Source: Bradyrhizobium diazoefficiens
Lineage (GTDB): Bacteria > Pseudomonadota > Alphaproteobacteria > Rhizobiales > Xanthobacteraceae
Assembly (NCBI RefSeq): GCF_016616235.1
Contig: NZ_CP067100.1
Span: 4,585,001-4,649,000, forward strand
Length of the DNA: 64,000 nt
Direction: 5' to 3'
This document shows, one piece after another, positions 8,019-17,449 of the stretch; the stretch's first letter is position 1; each line of letters opens with the position of its first letter. The position numbers and the translations under genes were made by a program. Under the pieces are notes generated by a model. It worked only from the letters and a program-made list of their open reading frames with translations, did no database searches and was not told the origin of the DNA.

Positions 8019-9332
8019 ATGCATGATCGAATTGCCACCCCGAAGCCATTGGCAAACGCGCAGCCGAAGCTGAAAGGCTCCGGTCGCGATCTGCGAATTG
8101 ATGCCTGCCGCGGCATCGCGCTCTGGTGCATCTTTCTCGACCATGTTCCCAACAACATCGGAAGTTGGCTGACGCTGCGGAACTACGGCTTCAGCGATGC
8201 CGCGGAAGTGTTCATGTTCGTCTCGGGTGTGACCTGCGCACTGGCCTACGGCAAGATATGGCGCTCCGAGGGCTGGCCCGGCCTGCTGAGGCGGACGCTG
8301 CGGCGAAGTTGGGATATTTATGCCGCATTTCTGCTGCTCACGCTCTCCTGTGCGATCCTGGTTTACCTCGCAGGCGGGGACCGTCTTGCCGACGAGAGCA
8401 ATACGCGCATTCTGTTGGACCAGCCAGGCGCGACGCTCATGCACGCGGCAATCCTGCAATACTGTCCGGTAAATACCGACGTGTTGCCGATCTTCGTGCT
8501 TCTTCATCTCTTATTCGCGCCGCTGCTGTGGCTGCTGCTGCGAGTGCCGAATGTGATGCTCGGCGCCTCGCTGGCGCTTTATGCCCTGGTGCATGTATTC
8601 GGCTGGACGATACCGGCGTGGCCGAGCGGCCACTGGGCCTTCAACCCTCTGGCCTGGCAGCTGCTTGTTGTACTTGGCGCGTGGTGGACGATCGAAGGCG
8701 AGAGAGTGCAGCCATGGGTGACGTCACGCACGGCGCTTGCGCCTGCCGCTCTCTATCTGGTGTTCAGCCTAATCATCGCATTGAGCTGGAGGATCAAACT
8801 ATTGGACGGGATGGTCCCGCAGGCGCTGCTGAAACTGTTTTATCCCATGGATAAATCAAATCTCGATCCATTCCGGCTATTGCATTTTTTGGCCCTTGCG
8901 ATTTTGGCGGCATGCTTGGTGCCTCCCAATCGGCGAGGGTTGACGGCGCCAGTGATGCGCGGTGCGATTCTCTGTGGCAAGAACTCGTTGCCGATCTACT
9001 GCCTCGGCGTTCTGCTTACGCTCGCCAGCGTCCTGGCGCTGCTCGATGTCTCGGAAGGGCTGGCGATGCAGATCGCACTCAGCGTTGCTGGCGTCCTGAT
9101 GATGATCGTGGCGGCGACGCTGCTGAACTTGATCAAGAGCAAATCGAGTCAGCAGCTAACCGTCGCAGCGCCTATGAGTGTACGCGCCGAGCAAGAAGGC
9201 TGGCGCGCCGCCGGCTGGCGCGCCTGGAGTCGTTTCGCCGAGGGCCACGCGCATATGGACCGGCGGCCAGAACCTCGTCAGCGATTTCCGGTTTGCGGAG
9301 GGGCAAGCCGAGCCAGCAGCCCGACCTCCTAG
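8019..9332 (+). CDS. opgC: OpgC-like multi-spanning membrane protein
   Basis: The protein has about ten hydrophobic segments and an N-terminal block typical of the OpgC family (DLRIDACRGIALWCIFLDHV, then an AAEVFMFVSG segment). OpgC transfers succinyl groups to osmoregulated periplasmic glucans at the cytoplasmic membrane; related alphaproteobacterial proteins are often annotated only by domain. ATG 8019 follows ggacgggg at a good distance; an in-frame TTG at 7971 is possible but has no family support. The last 50 or so residues after the final membrane segment are Arg/Pro-rich and unlike the family, so the 3' end may be altered. Other opg genes are absent nearby, and the exact substrate is inference. 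Confidence 0.8.
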   Translation: MHDRIATPKPLANAQPKLKGSGRDLRIDACRGIALWCIFLDHVPNNIGSWLTLRNYGFSDAAEVFMFVSGVTCALAYGKIWRSEGWPGLLRRTLRRSWDIYAAFLLLTLSCAILVYLAGGDRLADESNTRILLDQPGATLMHAAILQYCPVNTDVLPIFVLLHLLFAPLLWLLLRVPNVMLGASLALYALVHVFGWTIPAWPSGHWAFNPLAWQLLVVLGAWWTIEGERVQPWVTSRTALAPAALYLVFSLIIALSWRIKLLDGMVPQALLKLFYPMDKSNLDPFRLLHFLALAILAACLVPPNRRGLTAPVMRGAILCGKNSLPIYCLGVLLTLASVLALLDVSEGLAMQIALSVAGVLMMIVAATLLNLIKSKSSQQLTVAAPMSVRAEQEGWRAAGWRAWSRFAEGHAHMDRRPEPRQRFPVCGGASRASSPTS

Positions 9333-9544
9333 ACGAATTTGGTCGGGCTCAAGGGGGATGGGCGTCGCCGAAGCCTGCAGCCATGGCGGCCAAGGGTACG
9401 ACAGCGACGGTTCCGATCGGAATGGAGCTTCTGCTCATGACGAGCCTCTCGCGCGGCCTGAACATCGCAGGGGTCGCTTAGTATCAAAATCGCGCCCGAT
9501 CGTTTGGGCGTGGGTATACGGCCCAGGCCAAATGCCGCCATCGG

Positions 9545-9781
9545 TCACCGGTATCCTCTCCAACGGCGCGCATAAGCATAGCGCGGATTGATGCCGCAAT
9601 AGGCATTGGTTCCCGATGCGCTCGCCATGCACTGCGCATAGCTGGCGAACTGACAATTGCCGGGATAGCCCCAAATTCGGCCCTGAAGGCAGTAACGGTC
9701 TTGGGCGGCCGCGGGTGTGGACATGCCGAAGGCCGCCACGGCGATCGCCACCGCGGCAGCTGCGAGAATTGAATGTTTCAT
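9545..9781 (-). CDS. DUF3551 small secreted cysteine-containing protein
   Basis: The 78-residue protein has a clear Sec signal peptide (MKHSILAAAAVAIAVAAFG, cleavage after AAA-Q near residue 26). The mature part has four cysteines in the DUF3551 arrangement (RYCLQGRIWGYPGNCQF, then QCMASASG and YCGI), suggesting disulfide bonds in the periplasm. The family is abundant in Bradyrhizobium and relatives and has no established function. It is transcribed away from radA. Confidence 0.88.
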   Translation of the reverse strand: MKHSILAAAAVAIAVAAFGMSTPAAAQDRYCLQGRIWGYPGNCQFASYAQCMASASGTNAYCGINPRYAYARRWRGYR

Positions 9782-9899
9782 GAGATGCTCCAGATTTCGA
9801 TATTGAACGCCGGTTTGGAAGCCGCGTTCCTAGGCGCGGCCGTCGCGCCGCTTCATTCCGTGCTATGAGTAGAGTCGATCCCATCGACTCACTGTCCCC

Positions 9900-11345
9900 A
9901 TGGCCAAATCCACCCTTTCCTTCGTCTGCCAGAACTGCGGCGCGGCCTATAACCGCTGGCAAGGCAAGTGCGAGTCCTGCGGCGAATGGAATACGCTTGC
10001 CGAGGAGGACACGACCGGCAGCGTGCCAGTCTCGATCCGCTCCAGGCGCAAGGGCCGGACGTTTGCGCTGGAGAGCCTGTCGGGAAAGACCCAGGACGCC
10101 CCGCGCCTCTCGTCCGGCATGACCGAGTTCGACCGCGTCACCGGCGGCGGCTTCGTCCGCGGCTCGGTGCTGCTGGTCGGCGGCGATCCCGGCATCGGCA
10201 AATCGACGCTGCTGACGCAGGCGACCAGCCTGCTCGCGCGTGCCGGCCACCGCATCGTCTACATCTCCGGCGAAGAGGCGATCGCGCAGGTGCGGCTGCG
10301 CGCCGAGCGGCTCGGCCTGTCGGATGCGCCGGTGCAGCTCGCCGCCGAAACTTCGGTCGAGGACATCGTCTCGACGCTGTCGGAAGGCGCCGTCCCCCGG
10401 CTGATCGTGATCGACTCGATCCAGACCATGTGGACCGACACCGTGGAATCCGCGCCCGGCACCGTCACCCAGGTGCGCGCCTCGGCGCAGGCACTCATTC
10501 GTTTTGCCAAGAAGACCGGCGCCGCCATCATCCTGGTCGGCCACGTCACCAAGGACGGCCAGATCGCCGGCCCCCGCGTGGTCGAGCACATGGTCGACGC
10601 CGTGCTGTCGTTCGAGGGCGAAGGCTCGCAGCAATTCCGCATCCTGCGGGCCGTGAAAAACCGCTTCGGCCCGACCGACGAGATCGGCGTGTTCGAGATG
10701 ACGGGCCTTGGCCTGCGCGAGGTCACCAACCCTTCGGAACTGTTCCTGTCCGAGCGCGATCTCGGCACCCCAGGCACCGCAGTCTTCGCGGGCATCGAGG
10801 GCACGCGGCCCGTCCTGGTCGAATTGCAGGCGCTGGTGGCGCCGACCTCGCTCGGCACCCCGCGCCGGGCCGTGGTCGGCTGGGACCCGAGCCGGTTGTC
10901 GATGGTGCTGGCGGTGCTGGAGGCCCATTGCGGGGTCAAGCTGTCGGGCCACGACGTCTATCTGAACGTCGCCGGCGGCCTGCGCATCCATGAACCGGCG
11001 GCCGATCTCGCTGCCGCGGCGGCTCTGGTGTCGTCCCTGGTTAATGCGCAGTTACCCACCGATGCGGTCTATTTCGGCGAGATCTCGCTGTCCGGCGTGG
11101 TGCGCCCGGTGGCGCAGACCCCGGCCCGGCTGAAGGAAGCCGCAAAACTCGGCTTTCAGCGCGCCGTGCTGCCCGAATCGGCCCGTGGCGAGGCAGGTGG
11201 CGACGCCGGGCTCGCGCTCAATGCGATCAACAGCCTGACGACCCTGGTGGCCGAGATCGCCGCCCGCGGCTCACGCCGGGGCGAATCCAGCGGATCGGCA
11301 GAGAAAAATGCCACACCGGCAAGATTCCGCCGCGGAGAGGGCTAG
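9900..11345 (+). CDS. radA: DNA repair protein RadA
   Basis: The 481-residue protein is full length. The N-terminal C4 zinc finger uses Cys10, Cys13, Cys24 and Cys27. A RecA-like ATPase carries Walker A GDPGIGKST at 95-103, and the RadA-specific KNRFG motif is present. The C-terminal third is the Lon-protease-like domain (SLGTPRRAVVGWDPSRLSMV). RadA is a helicase-like branch-migration factor that processes recombination intermediates. The gene is ahead of cvpA and purF, a common alphaproteobacterial order. No clear Shine-Dalgarno precedes ATG 9900, but the zinc finger requires a start here. Confidence 0.98.
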   Translation: MAKSTLSFVCQNCGAAYNRWQGKCESCGEWNTLAEEDTTGSVPVSIRSRRKGRTFALESLSGKTQDAPRLSSGMTEFDRVTGGGFVRGSVLLVGGDPGIGKSTLLTQATSLLARAGHRIVYISGEEAIAQVRLRAERLGLSDAPVQLAAETSVEDIVSTLSEGAVPRLIVIDSIQTMWTDTVESAPGTVTQVRASAQALIRFAKKTGAAIILVGHVTKDGQIAGPRVVEHMVDAVLSFEGEGSQQFRILRAVKNRFGPTDEIGVFEMTGLGLREVTNPSELFLSERDLGTPGTAVFAGIEGTRPVLVELQALVAPTSLGTPRRAVVGWDPSRLSMVLAVLEAHCGVKLSGHDVYLNVAGGLRIHEPAADLAAAAALVSSLVNAQLPTDAVYFGEISLSGVVRPVAQTPARLKEAAKLGFQRAVLPESARGEAGGDAGLALNAINSLTTLVAEIAARGSRRGESSGSAEKNATPARFRRGEG

Positions 11346-11513
11346 GCGGAGGTGACGTCCTTCGCCCTCGCCGCTATACAGCCGTCACAAAAGCAGCATG
11401 GGATTGCGTGGTTGCGGCCTTGCCGGGAACGCCGTCTGGTCCTCACTTAGGGCCACGGCCAAACACCGATTCGGCTAGAGCACCTTCGACGTACGAGCGG
11501 ACCAGACCAGCCG

Positions 11514-12143
11514 ATGCCAGTAACACTCCTCGACCTGATCCTGCTCGGTGTGATGCTGGTCTCGGGCCTGCTCGCCATGGTCCGCGGCTTCATGCGCGAA
11601 ATTCTCTCGATCGCGGCCTGGGCTACGGCGGCGATCGTGACGCTCTACTCGTTCCCGAAGCTGCTGCCGACCGCCAAGACCTATTTCAACAACGACACGG
11701 TCGCGAGCGTGGTGGTGGTTGCCGGCGTGTTCGTCGGCACCCTGGTCATCGTGTCCGTGATCACGGTCCGGATCTCCGACATGATCCTGGATTCGCGGAT
11801 CGGCGCGCTCGACCGCACCTTGGGCTTCCTGTTTGGCCTCGCTCGCGGGCTTTTGATCGTGGTGGTCGCGTTCCTGTTCTTCACCTGGCTGGTGCCGGAC
11901 AAGCAGCGCCCGGACTGGGTCACGGGAGCCAAATCCCGCGTGGTGCTCCAGGGAACCGGAGATTGGCTGATGGCGCTCTTGCCGGACGACCCCGAAAACA
12001 CCATCTTGAAGAGATTCAAGAAAAACAAACCAGATGATGATCAAGCTGATTCCGAGCAGCCGCCTTCGGGCAGCGGCGACGGCTACAGCAAACCGGCTCG
12101 TGACAGCCTGAAGAAGCTGATCGAGAAACCTGCGGCACGTTGA
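11514..12143 (+). CDS. cvpA: CvpA family inner-membrane protein
   Basis: The 209-residue protein has four predicted membrane helices in the first 130 residues (DLILLGVMLVSGLLAMVRGF begins the first) and a charged cytoplasmic tail rich in Lys and Asp. CvpA proteins were first linked to colicin V production and are implicated in envelope stress tolerance; the molecular role remains uncertain. The purF gene follows 43 bases downstream, the same linkage as in enterobacteria, so cotranscription is likely. Confidence 0.93.
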   Translation: MPVTLLDLILLGVMLVSGLLAMVRGFMREILSIAAWATAAIVTLYSFPKLLPTAKTYFNNDTVASVVVVAGVFVGTLVIVSVITVRISDMILDSRIGALDRTLGFLFGLARGLLIVVVAFLFFTWLVPDKQRPDWVTGAKSRVVLQGTGDWLMALLPDDPENTILKRFKKNKPDDDQADSEQPPSGSGDGYSKPARDSLKKLIEKPAAR

Positions 12144-12186
12144 TTGGGCCAAGAGGCCATCGAGCCAACAGAGAGGCGCGGACGAG

Positions 12187-13710
12187 ATGCGACACCCTGA
12201 CCAGGACGCCCAGCTTGATCTCGACTTGAACAGGCCCTCTGGCCCAGCCGCGATCGAGCTACAGGACGACCTGGAGGGAGACACGCTGCGCGAGGAATGC
12301 GGCGTTTTCGGCATCTACGGCCACCCGGATGCAGCCGCCATCACCGCGCTCGGCCTCCACGCCCTCCAGCACCGCGGCCAGGAGGCCGCCGGCATCGTCT
12401 CCTACGACGGCAGCCGCTTCCACTCGGAACGCCGGCTCGGCCTCGTCGGCGACACCTTCTCCCGCCGCGAGGTAATCGACCGCCTGCCCGGCAACATGGC
12501 GGTCGGCCATGTCCGCTACTCCACCACCGGCGCCACCATCCTGCGCAACGTGCAGCCGCTGTTCGCCGAGCTCAATGCCGGCGGCCTTGCGGTTGCCCAT
12601 AACGGCAATCTCACCAACGGCCTGACGCTGCGCCGCGAGCTCGTGAAGCACGGCGCGATGATGCAGTCGACCACCGACACCGAGGTGATCCTGCACCTGG
12701 TCGCACGCTCCAGGCGCGCCCGCTTCATCGAGCGCTATATCGACGCGCTGCGCGAGATCGAGGGCGCCTATGCGCTGGTCTCGCTGACCAACAAGAAGCT
12801 GGTCGGCGCGCGCGACCCGCGCGGCATCCGCCCCTTGGTGCTCGGCGAGCTCGACGGCTGCCCGATCCTGACCTCGGAGACGTGTGCGCTCGACATCATC
12901 GGCGCACGCTTCATCCGTGACATCGAGCCGGGCGAAGTCATCGTGTTCGACGAGAACGGCCAGGACATCCACAAGCCGTTCCCGCCGATGGCGCCGCGCC
13001 CCTGCATCTTCGAATACATCTATTTCTCCCGACCGGATTCCATCGTCCACGGTCGCTCCGTCTACGAGGTGCGCAAGGCCTTCGGCGCGCAGCTGGCGCG
13101 CGAGAGCCACGTGCCGATCGACGTCGTGGTGCCGGTGCCGGATTCCGGCGTGCCCGCCGCGGTCGGCTACAGCCAGCATTCCGGCGTGCCGTTCGAGCTC
13201 GGCATCATCCGCAACCATTATGTCGGCCGCACCTTCATCCAACCGACCCAAGCGATCCGCGAATCCGGCGTGCGCATGAAGCATTCGGCCAATCGCACTG
13301 CGATCGAAGGCAAGCGCATCATCCTGATCGACGATTCGCTGGTGCGCGGCACCACCTCGAAGAAGATCGTGCGCATGATGCGCGATGCCGGCGCCAAGGA
13401 GGTGCACTTCCGCCTCGCTTCGCCGCCGATCCTCTATCCCGATTATTACGGCATCGACCTGCCCGACCGCGGCGGCCTTTTGGCCGCGACGCATTCGCTG
13501 GAGGAGATGCGCGAGCTCATCGGCGCCGACTCGCTCGCCTTCCTGTCGATCGACGGCATGTACCGCGCCATGGGCGAACCCGGGCGCGACCCCGCCAATC
13601 CGAAATTCTCGGACCACTGCTTCACGGGCGCCTATCCGACCCATCTCACCGACCAGACCCAGACCGAGCCGCAGCCGCGGCAGCTGTCGCTGCTGGCCGA
13701 GGCGAGCTGA
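12187..13710 (+). CDS. purF: Amidophosphoribosyltransferase
   Basis: PurF catalyses the first step of de novo purine synthesis, making phosphoribosylamine from PRPP and glutamine. The 507-residue protein has a roughly 37-residue leader before the catalytic cysteine (EECGVFG, Cys38), implying N-terminal processing. The N-terminal glutaminase domain (HALQHRGQEAAGI) is followed by a phosphoribosyltransferase domain with the PRPP loop IILIDDSLVRGTTS. The CxxC that precedes the CFTGxYPT segment in Fe-S-containing PurF is absent (FSDHCFTGAYPT), so a 4Fe-4S cluster is unlikely. It follows cvpA and was probably transcribed with it. Confidence 0.98.
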   Translation: MRHPDQDAQLDLDLNRPSGPAAIELQDDLEGDTLREECGVFGIYGHPDAAAITALGLHALQHRGQEAAGIVSYDGSRFHSERRLGLVGDTFSRREVIDRLPGNMAVGHVRYSTTGATILRNVQPLFAELNAGGLAVAHNGNLTNGLTLRRELVKHGAMMQSTTDTEVILHLVARSRRARFIERYIDALREIEGAYALVSLTNKKLVGARDPRGIRPLVLGELDGCPILTSETCALDIIGARFIRDIEPGEVIVFDENGQDIHKPFPPMAPRPCIFEYIYFSRPDSIVHGRSVYEVRKAFGAQLARESHVPIDVVVPVPDSGVPAAVGYSQHSGVPFELGIIRNHYVGRTFIQPTQAIRESGVRMKHSANRTAIEGKRIILIDDSLVRGTTSKKIVRMMRDAGAKEVHFRLASPPILYPDYYGIDLPDRGGLLAATHSLEEMRELIGADSLAFLSIDGMYRAMGEPGRDPANPKFSDHCFTGAYPTHLTDQTQTEPQPRQLSLLAEAS

Positions 13711-13724
13711 CGCCGAAGGCGCCA

Positions 13725-13870
13725 TCCTGGGGCGATGCGCAGCATCGAACTATGGTGCGCAATTGCGCACCTGAGGATCTCGAGATTCCGGGTCTGGTGC
13801 TCCGGGCGGCTTCGCGGTCCCGTTCGCGCCATCCCGGAATGACGGCGTGGTGGGGCTTGCTCCAGCCGTC
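13725..13870. repeat. Palindromic intergenic repeat between purF and the SDR gene
   Basis: Several nested palindromes occur here: gatgcgcagcatc, then the perfect 18-bp GGTGCGCAATTGCGCACC at 13754-13771, then gattccgggtc against catcccggaat. The arrangement is that of a dispersed Bradyrhizobium repeat as recalled. It may terminate the purF transcript. Confidence 0.65.
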
Positions 13871-13890
13871 CACGGCTGTAAAACCCGGCC

Positions 13891-14631
13891 ATGACCAAGC
13901 CACTCGCTGACCGCATCGCTCTCGTCACCGGCGCCTCGCGCGGCATCGGTTTTGCCACGGCCCTCGCGCTGGCGAAGGCCGGCGCGCATATCGTTGCCAC
14001 CGCGCGCACGCAGGGCGGGCTGGAAGAGCTCGACGACGAGATCCGGAAAGGCGGCGGCAGCGCCACGCTGGTGCCGCTCAACCTCACTGACTCCGACGGC
14101 ATCGCGCGGCTTGGCGCCGGCCTGCACGAGCGCTACGGCAAGCTCGACATCCTCGTCGGCAATGCCGGCGTGCTCGGCCCGTCCTCGCCGATCGGCCATA
14201 TCGAGCTCAAGACCTTCAACGACGTGATGGCCGTGAACGTCTCCGCGAACTTCCAGCTGATCCGCTGCATGGAGCCGCTGCTGAGGAAATCCGATGCCGG
14301 CCGTGCCGTGTTCATCACCTCGGGCGCCGCCAACAAGGCGACCGCTTATGTCAGCCCCTACGCCGCCTCCAAGGCCGCGCTGGAGACGCTGGCGCGCGCC
14401 TGGGCGCAGGAGACCGCGAACACGCCTCTGCGCGTAAACCTGTTCAACCCCGGCCCGGTCCGCACCCGCATGCGCGCCATCTTGATGCCGGGCGAAGATC
14501 CAGCAACGCTCGATACACCCGAGCAGGTGGCCGAATTCATCGTGCCGTTATGCGCCCCGGACTGGACCGAGACCGGTAAGTTCTACGACTACAAGGCCCG
14601 CAGCCTGATGAGCTTCCGGCCGCCGGCCTGA
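13891..14631 (+). CDS. SDR family NAD(P)-dependent oxidoreductase
   Basis: This 246-residue classical short-chain dehydrogenase has the Rossmann motif TGASRGIG near residue 11, NAGVLG in strand 4, the catalytic Ser of FITSGAAN and the YxxxK pair in SPYAASKAAL. The C-terminal half (NPGPVRTRMRAI) is intact. The substrate is unknown; sequence alone places it with the general FabG-like SDRs. It is a single gene downstream of purF, separated by a palindromic repeat. Confidence 0.93.
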   Translation: MTKPLADRIALVTGASRGIGFATALALAKAGAHIVATARTQGGLEELDDEIRKGGGSATLVPLNLTDSDGIARLGAGLHERYGKLDILVGNAGVLGPSSPIGHIELKTFNDVMAVNVSANFQLIRCMEPLLRKSDAGRAVFITSGAANKATAYVSPYAASKAALETLARAWAQETANTPLRVNLFNPGPVRTRMRAILMPGEDPATLDTPEQVAEFIVPLCAPDWTETGKFYDYKARSLMSFRPPA

Positions 14632-14840
14632 TCGACTGAGGCGCCTCCCCCGATTGTCGGACGCGCTCACATAGCGTCTCAACGCATTTTGTCCAAAAGT
14701 TAACGGACGGATGACGCTACGACGCAGCGTCCTCCGGCTTTAGGTGCATTGCCGCCGGCCGTAGGACACGGTAGAGCCACAGCCGGACCAAGGCTCCGCA
14801 AGAGAGCCGTCCGCATATTTGACAACGGAGGGAATCTTTC

Positions 14841-16076
14841 ATGACGACGTTCGCGCGCCGCTCTGCGGCCCTGCTCGCCTGCGCCGCTTTCGGTTTTGCC
14901 ACATCCGCCTCTGCCCAGGACAAAGGACAGGACAAGACCGTCAAGATCGGCGTCCTCAATGACATGTCGAGCCTCTATGCCGATATCGGCGGTCCGAACT
15001 CCGTGGTGGCCATCAAGATGGCGGTCGAGGATTCCGGCCTGCTCAAGAAGGGCTGGAAGATCGACGTGCTGAGCGGCGATCACCAGAACAAGCCCGACGT
15101 CGGCGTCAACATCGCCCGGCAGTGGATCGACAACGAGAAGGTCGATGCCATTGCGGATACGCCGAACTCCGGCGTCGCGCTGGCGGTGAGCAATCTGGTC
15201 AAGGAAAAGAATTCGGTGCTGCTGAATTCGGGCGCAGCTTCCGCCGATCTGACCGGCAAGGCCTGCACGCCGAACACGGTCTCCTATACCTACGACACCT
15301 ACATGCTGGCCAACGGCACCGGCAAGGCGCTGACCAAAGCCGGCGGCGACACCTGGTTCTTCCTCACCTCCGACTACGCCTTCGGTCATGCGCTGGAGCG
15401 CGACACCTCGGCGGTCGTCACCGCCAATGGCGGCAAGGTGCTCGGCAGCGTCAAGCATCCGATCAACACTGCGGATTTCTCGTCGTTCCTGCTGCAGGCG
15501 CAATCGTCCAAGGCCAAAGTGGTCGGGCTCGCCAATGCCGGCGGCGACACCACCAACTCGATCAAGCAGGCGGCCGAATTCGGCATCGTTGCCGGTGGCC
15601 AGAAGCTCGCCGCGCTGCTGCTGTTCATCAACGACGTGCATTCGCTCGGCCTCAAGACCGCTCAGGGCCTGACCTTCACCGAGTCCTTCTACTGGGACAT
15701 GAACGATCAGACCCGCGCCTGGTCGAAGCGCTTCGCGGCGCTGGCCAGCAAGAATGCGATGCCGTCCATGACGCAGGCCGGCAACTATGCGATGGTCCTT
15801 CACTATCTCAAGGCGATGGACGCGCTCGGCGGCAATCCGCATGATGGCGCCAAGGTCGTCGCCAAGATGAAGGAGCTGCCGACCGACGATCCGCTGTTCG
15901 GCAAGGGCCCGCTGCGCGCCGACGGACGCCGTCTCATTCCGGCCTATCTGTTCGAGGTGAAAAAGCCCGAGGAGTCGAAGGGACCCTGGGACTACTACAA
16001 GCAGATCGCCACGATCGCGCCGGAGGACGCGGCCAAGCCGCTCAAGGATAGCGAGTGCCCGCTGGTAAAGAAGTAA
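14841..16076 (+). CDS. Orphan branched-chain amino-acid type ABC substrate-binding protein
   Basis: The 411-residue periplasmic protein has a signal peptide ending SASAQ near residue 25 and a Leu/Ile/Val-binding (Peripla_BP_6) fold. It is strikingly similar along its length to the binding protein at 29322-30542; shared blocks include SGDHQNKPD, GGDTWFFLT, DFSSFLLQAQ and NAGGDTTNSIKQAAEFGIV. No permease or ATPase gene adjoins it, so it probably feeds the Liv-type transporter at 27.4-32.1 kb or another one elsewhere. It probably arose by duplication. A good ribosome site (ggaggga) precedes ATG 14841. Confidence 0.92.
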   Translation: MTTFARRSAALLACAAFGFATSASAQDKGQDKTVKIGVLNDMSSLYADIGGPNSVVAIKMAVEDSGLLKKGWKIDVLSGDHQNKPDVGVNIARQWIDNEKVDAIADTPNSGVALAVSNLVKEKNSVLLNSGAASADLTGKACTPNTVSYTYDTYMLANGTGKALTKAGGDTWFFLTSDYAFGHALERDTSAVVTANGGKVLGSVKHPINTADFSSFLLQAQSSKAKVVGLANAGGDTTNSIKQAAEFGIVAGGQKLAALLLFINDVHSLGLKTAQGLTFTESFYWDMNDQTRAWSKRFAALASKNAMPSMTQAGNYAMVLHYLKAMDALGGNPHDGAKVVAKMKELPTDDPLFGKGPLRADGRRLIPAYLFEVKKPEESKGPWDYYKQIATIAPEDAAKPLKDSECPLVKK

Positions 16077-16104
16077 GCGGATAGTCGGTCACGCACAGCC
16101 TCAA

Positions 16105-16191
16105 CGACGTCATGCCCGGGGCTCGTCCCGGGCATCCACGTTTGCCGCAGACAAACGACGTGGATGGCCGGGACAAGCCCGGCCATAACGG
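16105..16191. repeat. Palindromic repeat, likely bidirectional terminator
   Basis: A 9-bp stem (atgcccggg at 16112-16120 with cccgggcat at 16127-16135) is followed by a second inverted pair (ccacg..tttg with caaa..acgtgg) and a third hairpin (ggccgggacaagcccggcc). It sits between two convergent genes, so it could stop transcription from both sides. It resembles dispersed Bradyrhizobium repeats as recalled. Confidence 0.65.
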
Positions 16192-16195
16192 GCAA

Positions 16196-17449
16196 TCAAG
16201 CTGTCTTCGTTGCAGCCAGCGTCCTCACCGCGATCGCCACGCAAACCACCATCAGCACCGCCGCGAGCAGGAACGGCGCGCCCGGCAGATGCAGCGGCGC
16301 GCTGGCGCCGATGAAATAGGAAAACGTCAGCGTGAACAGGAACGGGCCGACCAGCTGCGACACGCTCTGCACGCTCGCGGTCGCGCCCTGCAATTGGCCC
16401 TGCTGATCGAGCGCGACCAACCGCGTCATCAGCGATTGCGACGCGGCGCCAGAGATGCCCCATAGCGCCAGAATGGGAATGCCGAGCCAGGATAGCGGTC
16501 CGGTCGGGGCAGCGCCCAAGACCACAAAGCCGAGTGCGCCACAGCACAAGCCGAGCAACAGTGCATTGCGCTCGCCGAGCGCACGCACGATCGGACCGAT
16601 GGCGAGCCCCTGCACCACCATGGCGCAGATGCCGACCATCGCGAGCGTCAGCCCCACCGTCTTGGAATCCCAGCCGTAGCGATAGGTCGCATAGAGCACG
16701 AAGGTCGAGGGCAGCACGACATGGGCGACCTGCGCGATGAAGTTGACGACCGACAACGCGGCCAGCGCCGCGTTGGACCGCAGCAGATGCAGCGCCCCGA
16801 CCGGATTGGCGCTCCTCCAGTGGAACGGCGCGCGCTTCTCGGGCGCCAGGGACTCCGGCAGCACGAATAGCCCATAGAGTGCATTGGCAAGGCTCAGAGC
16901 CGCCGACGCCCAGAACGGCAGCCGCGGATCGAGATCGCCGAGCAGGCCGCCGAGCGCCGGGCCCAGGATGAAGCCGGCGCCGAAGGCAGCCCCAATCCTG
17001 CCGAAGATCGCCGCACGCCGCTCCGGCGGCGTGATGTCGGCGATATAGGCGAACGCGGTCGAGACGCTGGCCGAGGTGATGCCGGAGATGACGCGGCCGA
17101 TGAACAGCCACAGCAGGGATGGCGCCAGCGCCATCAGCACATAGTCGGCGGCAAGGCCGAAATTCGACAGCAGCACCACCGGCCGCCGTCCAAAGCGATC
17201 CGACAGCGCCCCTAACACCGGCGAGAACACGAACTGCATCAGCGCCCAGGCGGTGCCAAACAGGCCGAAGATGCGGGCCGCATGCGCGGTATCGTTATCG
17301 ACGAAGCCCTCGATCAGCTTGGGCAGGACCGGCATGATCACGCCGATCGCGATCATGTCGAGCAGGATGGTGACGAAGATGAAGGCCACCGCGCCGCGCC
17401 GGACCGGCGCAGTGCCCTGCGCCATCGCCTCGCCGGCGCCATCGCTCAT
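16196..17449 (-). CDS. MFS transporter, TetA-like (multidrug/tetracycline class)
   Basis: The 417-residue protein has twelve membrane segments and the MFS motif [13 protein letters not shown] in the loop after helix 2. The first helix ([20 protein letters not shown]) is typical of the TetA/DHA1 group of drug/proton antiporters. Its ATG at 17449 overlaps the der stop by four bases (ATGA), so translation is probably coupled to der. An in-frame extension upstream runs antisense-free but over der and has no family support. The substrate is unknown; tetracycline specificity should not be assumed. Confidence 0.9.
   Translation of the reverse strand: MSDGAGEAMAQGTAPVRRGAVAFIFVTILLDMIAIGVIMPVLPKLIEGFVDNDTAHAARIFGLFGTAWALMQFVFSPVLGALSDRFGRRPVVLLSNFGLAADYVLMALAPSLLWLFIGRVISGITSASVSTAFAYIADITPPERRAAIFGRIGAAFGAGFILGPALGGLLGDLDPRLPFWASAALSLANALYGLFVLPESLAPEKRAPFHWRSANPVGALHLLRSNAALAALSVVNFIAQVAHVVLPSTFVLYATYRYGWDSKTVGLTLAMVGICAMVVQGLAIGPIVRALGERNALLLGLCCGALGFVVLGAAPTGPLSWLGIPILALWGISGAASQSLMTRLVALDQQGQLQGATASVQSVSQLVGPFLFTLTFSYFIGASAPLHLPGAPFLLAAVLMVVCVAIAVRTLAATKTA

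Noticed and set aside
9329..9541. Minus-strand frames upstream of the DUF3551 stop as a small gene
   Set aside because: Short, Arg-rich, without a family or ribosome site.
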